From the NCBI GenBank assembly GCA_037349315.1, contig JBAIAC010000023.1, positions 33,642,501 through 33,706,500 on the forward strand: a DNA stretch of 64,000 nucleotides. The letters run 5' to 3'. The position numbers were made by a program, and so were the translations under genes. This document shows positions 61,471-64,000 of the stretch, in pieces. The notes beneath the pieces are model-generated. The model did no database searches. It saw only the letters and a program-made list of their open reading frames with translations, and had not been told where the DNA came from. How positions within the stretch are numbered: position 1 is the stretch's first letter; each line of letters opens with the position of its first letter. This stretch comes from Chelydra serpentina. Its lineage: Eukaryota; Chordata; Testudines; Chelydridae.

Positions 61471-62665
61471 TTCATAGGGTCCAAGGCCAGAAGGGACCAT
61501 TGTGATAATCTAATCTGACCTCCTGTATAATACAGGCCAAAGAACTTCCCCAAAATAATTCCTAGAGCCATCGGCGGCGGGTATCATAGGCTGCGGGAGG
61601 CTGTGCCTCCCCAAACAGCCAGGCATGGCCCCGCCCATGCTCTGCCCCCCCAGCTTCCCACTCAGCATGGCTCCAGTGTCCAGTCTCCCTTTGAGGTGGC
61701 CCCAGCTCGGGCTGCGCCACCTGCCTTCCCAGTGCTCCGGGTTTGGGGGGTCTGTGGCCATGCCACATGCTCTCTATCGCTCTGGGGCTGGGGCGGAGGG
61801 GGGAGGGCTGTGGCCACACCACCCGCTCTCTCGTCGCTCTGGAGCTGGGGAGAGGGGGGCGGCAGCCGTGCCACCTGCCCTCCCGGCGCTCCAGACCTGA
61901 GGAGGCTGGGGCTGCACTGCCTGCCCTCCTGGTGCTCTGGGGCTGTGGGGCTGCAGCTGCACCGCCCACCCTCCCGTTGCTCCAGGCTGGTGGAGGGGCT
62001 GGGGGTGCTCTGGAGTTGGGGCACTAGCCTGGGGTGGGGGCTGGTGGCTGCAGTGGGGGGGGCACTCTGGCAGGGGGTGCGGAAAGGGCAGGGTCTTGGG
62101 CGGAATGGGTGAGGCTGGGGGCTAGCCTCCTGCAGCCGGCAGTTCATGCACCGCCCATGCCTAGAACAGATCTTTGAGAGAAACATCCAATCTTTCTTTT
62201 AAAAATGCCAGTGATGGACGATCCCACATCACCATTGCTAAATTGTTCCAGTGGTTAATTATTCTCAGCATTAAAAATGTATGCCTTATTTCCAATCTGA
62301 GTTTCTCTAGCTTCAATATCCAGCCTTTGGATCGTGTTATACCTTTCTCTGCTTCATTTAAGAGCCCATTATCAAATATTTGTTCCCCACTTGGATACTT
62401 ATAGACTGTTACCAAGTCATCTCTTAACCTTCTCTTTGTTAAGCTAAATAAATTGAGCTCCTTGAGTTTATTACTGTAAGGCATACGACCCTTTAATCAT
62501 TCTTGGCTCTTCTCTGAACTCTCCAATTTACCAACATTATTCTTAAATTGGGACACCAGATTGGACATTGTATTCCAGCAGTGGTCACAGCAGTGTCAAA
62601 TACAGAGGTAAAATAACCTCAGGATTCCCGTTAATGCGTCAAGGATTGCATTAGTCCTTTTGGCC
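61471..62665 (-). mobile_element. CR1 LINE 3' half, split by a GC-rich element
   Basis: Minus strand, C-terminus of ORF2: NKLKELNLFSLTKRRLRDDL (62460-62400), then TVYKY, then NHWNNLAMVM and FLKERLDVSLKD, and the 3' UTR ending in the GGGACCATTGTGATAATC block at 61495. Homology breaks at 61566 and resumes at 62160. Dead copy. Confidence 0.85.
61567..62159. mobile_element. GC-rich non-autonomous element nested in CR1, 593 bp
   Basis: CCTAGA is duplicated at 61561-61566 and 62160-62165, and the CR1 reads through when it is removed. The ends share GGCGG...CTGCGGGAGGC and, in reverse, GGCGGTGC...GGCTGCAGGAGGC. The inside holds repeats of a roughly 70-90 bp unit (CATGCCACATGC, CCACCCGCTC, CCACCTGCCC with CTCTGGGGCTGGGG). 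The long frames on both strands are composition artefacts. Confidence 0.7.
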
Positions 62666-63289
62666 TAAACTCCCATAACAAGATGCCCTCTTGTCCTGTA
62701 AGGTACTGCTTCCCCCAACATTCTTCTCACAATGTTTTTCTACCAGAATGGTTGAGACCTTCCTCACATGAAACCAAGCCTACTGGCTGCTTGCCTCCCC
62801 CTGATGAAGGATGCCAGGGCATCTCTGCACTCCCAGATATACCAGACCAATCCTTTGTTCTTCCCTTCTGGAACAGATTTCCCCGCCAACTCCACCCCGC
62901 TGTTTACCGTTTCCTCTTTAATTTTCCTTCTGAAGTCCTCGTAAGCTCTTCATTAACACTTGACTCAATATGCTAATAGATTTCTGTTGTAAGACATACA
63001 ATACTCAATGGTTAGCTAGGGAGATACGTGCTTCCCACCTTCTGTCTGGAGAAGTTTGTCTCAAGGTATGGTACCGTTGAGTGACCTGCTTTTAACTGGT
63101 AGACCTTAAGAACATAATTTTCAATCTCTATATCTATATCTATAACTATCTCCTTACAGATTATCTTCACATATATTTTGCAAAGATTACAATGACCAGT
63201 GTGACACAGGCTTTGAGTAGAAACCTTACATGACACTCTTTGGTCAACTAGAATGTAAATATCAGGCCCTGAGAAGCCCTGTAATCAGC
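62666..63289. other. Non-coding intron DNA
   Basis: A short (TATCTA)n tract lies at about 63128-63152. The stretch 63000-63280 may be an old repeat; I cannot name it. Confidence 0.35.
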
Positions 63290-63642
63290 ACGGTTGCCAG
63301 TCCTCCAGGATTGCCCTGGAGTCTCCAGGAATTAAAGATTAATCTTTAATTAAAGATTATGTCATGTGATGAAACCACCAGGAATATGTCCAACCAAAAT
63401 TGGACATATTTGGGGGGAGGAATAGCTCAGTGGTTTGAGCATTGGCCTATTAAACCCAGGGTTGTGAGTTCAATCCTTGAGGGGGGCCATTTAGGGATCT
63501 GGGGCAAAAAATCTGTCAGGGGACAGTACTTGGTCCTGCTAGTGAAGGCAGGGGACTGGACTCGCTGACCTTTCAAGCTCCTTCCAGTTCTAGGAGATTG
63601 GCATATCTCCATTTATTAAAAAAAAAAAATTTGGCAACCCTG
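63290..63642. mobile_element. MITE with GGTTGCCA ends, interrupted by a SINE
   Basis: GGTTGCCAG at 63292 and TTGGCAACC at 63631-63639 are inverted ends. The body includes CTGGAGTCTCCAGGAATTAAA and TTAATCTTTAATTAAAGATTA palindromes. Confidence 0.7.
63412..63629 (+). mobile_element. tRNA-derived SINE inside the MITE
   Basis: AATAGCTCAGTGGTTTGAGC, GGTTGTGAGTTCAATCC, CR1-like tail and a poly-A of 12. The MITE sequence AAAATTGG / AATTTGG occurs on both sides, a probable target duplication. Confidence 0.88.
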
Positions 63643-64000
63643 GCCATCAGTGTGCCCTCTGCCATTTGGCACCAAGAAGGTCTTTGAATCACACCCATCT
63701 TCCCTAACGTTGGTCCCTGCAGTTCAGTGTTGGCCTGGGGCACTTTAGTGTGATGGTGCTCTTCACTTTTGGTACCTATTCTGTGAGCAAAGGACTCTGT
63801 TTTTCAGGATCATCAATCTGCAGCTTTTTACAAGCACTACATTCACATTTATTTTATCCAGTGTAGTAGGTATATTTATGGCAGTGAGTTTTGAGTTCCG
63901 CAGATATTCTTATTCATCCTTCATCCATCCCAACAGAATCAGACACTTTTGCTCTCCTTTTCATGCTGGGTGGCCCTTGTGCCCCCACGAAGTCCCCCTT
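63643..64000. other. Non-coding intron DNA to window end
   Basis: Nothing recognised. Confidence 0.4.

Noticed and set aside
61562..62186. Open frames up to 174 aa on both strands
   Set aside because: Composition artefacts of a GC-rich element inserted in CR1.

Overview
This is eukaryotic (vertebrate) nuclear DNA, AT-rich and almost entirely non-coding. It holds one recognisable host gene, neuroligin-1 (NLGN1), on the + strand. The repeats point to a sauropsid, most likely a cryptodiran turtle: tRNA-derived SINEs with a CR1-LINE-like 3' tail (the tortoise Pol III/SINE arrangement), several CR1 copies, CR1 tails ending in ATTCTATG repeats, PIF/Harbinger-like MITEs and several hAT families. 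The species call is inference from repeat content only.

Host gene. A long exon (about 17775-18580) carries the 5' leader and the first 164 codons of NLGN1: signal peptide, start of the cholinesterase-like domain, glycosylation site N109, the C117/C153 pair and the EDCLYLN signature. After a 431-bp intron, a 60-nt exon (19012-19071) encodes the basic 20-residue alternative insert of splice site A. The catalytic-like core, the second (acidic) site-A insert, site B, the transmembrane segment and the tail are not in this window, as expected for a gene with very long introns. A TATA-bearing, locally GC-richer stretch at about 3.9-4.9 kb may be an upstream promoter and non-coding exon. From 19072 to the end I read the window as NLGN1 intron.

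Mobile elements, left to right: hAT MITE with 8-bp duplication (726-1132); AT-rich foldback repeats (2109, 6059); a foldback element at 9902-11248 that contains a solo LTR (10081-11210), which itself contains a Harbinger-type MITE (10750-11044); a small MITE (11279-11398); hAT MITE (20246-20409); SINE (20604); CR1 fragment (21571); a second foldback element (22991-23214); Harbinger MITEs (24685, 28233, 54027) and two relatives (39774, 60654); CR1 with ORF2 remnants (31010-32915); hAT elements with GC-rich cores (34397, 40912); a 1.4-kb DNA element (36769); an inverted hAT with transposase remnants (42590-44299) split by a CR1 tail; CR1 reverse-transcriptase remnant (49440-50225); an RTE-type LINE (51822-52885) inserted in a probable Penelope-like element (about 51518-53255); tandem SINEs (59511-59916); CR1 (61471-62665) split by a GC-rich element; and a SINE inside a MITE (63290-63642).

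The most interesting signal is in the foldback elements at 9902 and 22991. Their centre contains a hammerhead-ribozyme-like core (CUGANGA box, helix II hairpin, GAAA, 3-bp helix III, NUH site). The same type of repeat end flanks the probable Penelope-like element at 51.5-53.3 kb. This suggests they are inverted copies of Penelope-like terminal repeats rather than ordinary SINEs. The core has one extra A at the base of helix II, so activity must be tested rather than assumed.
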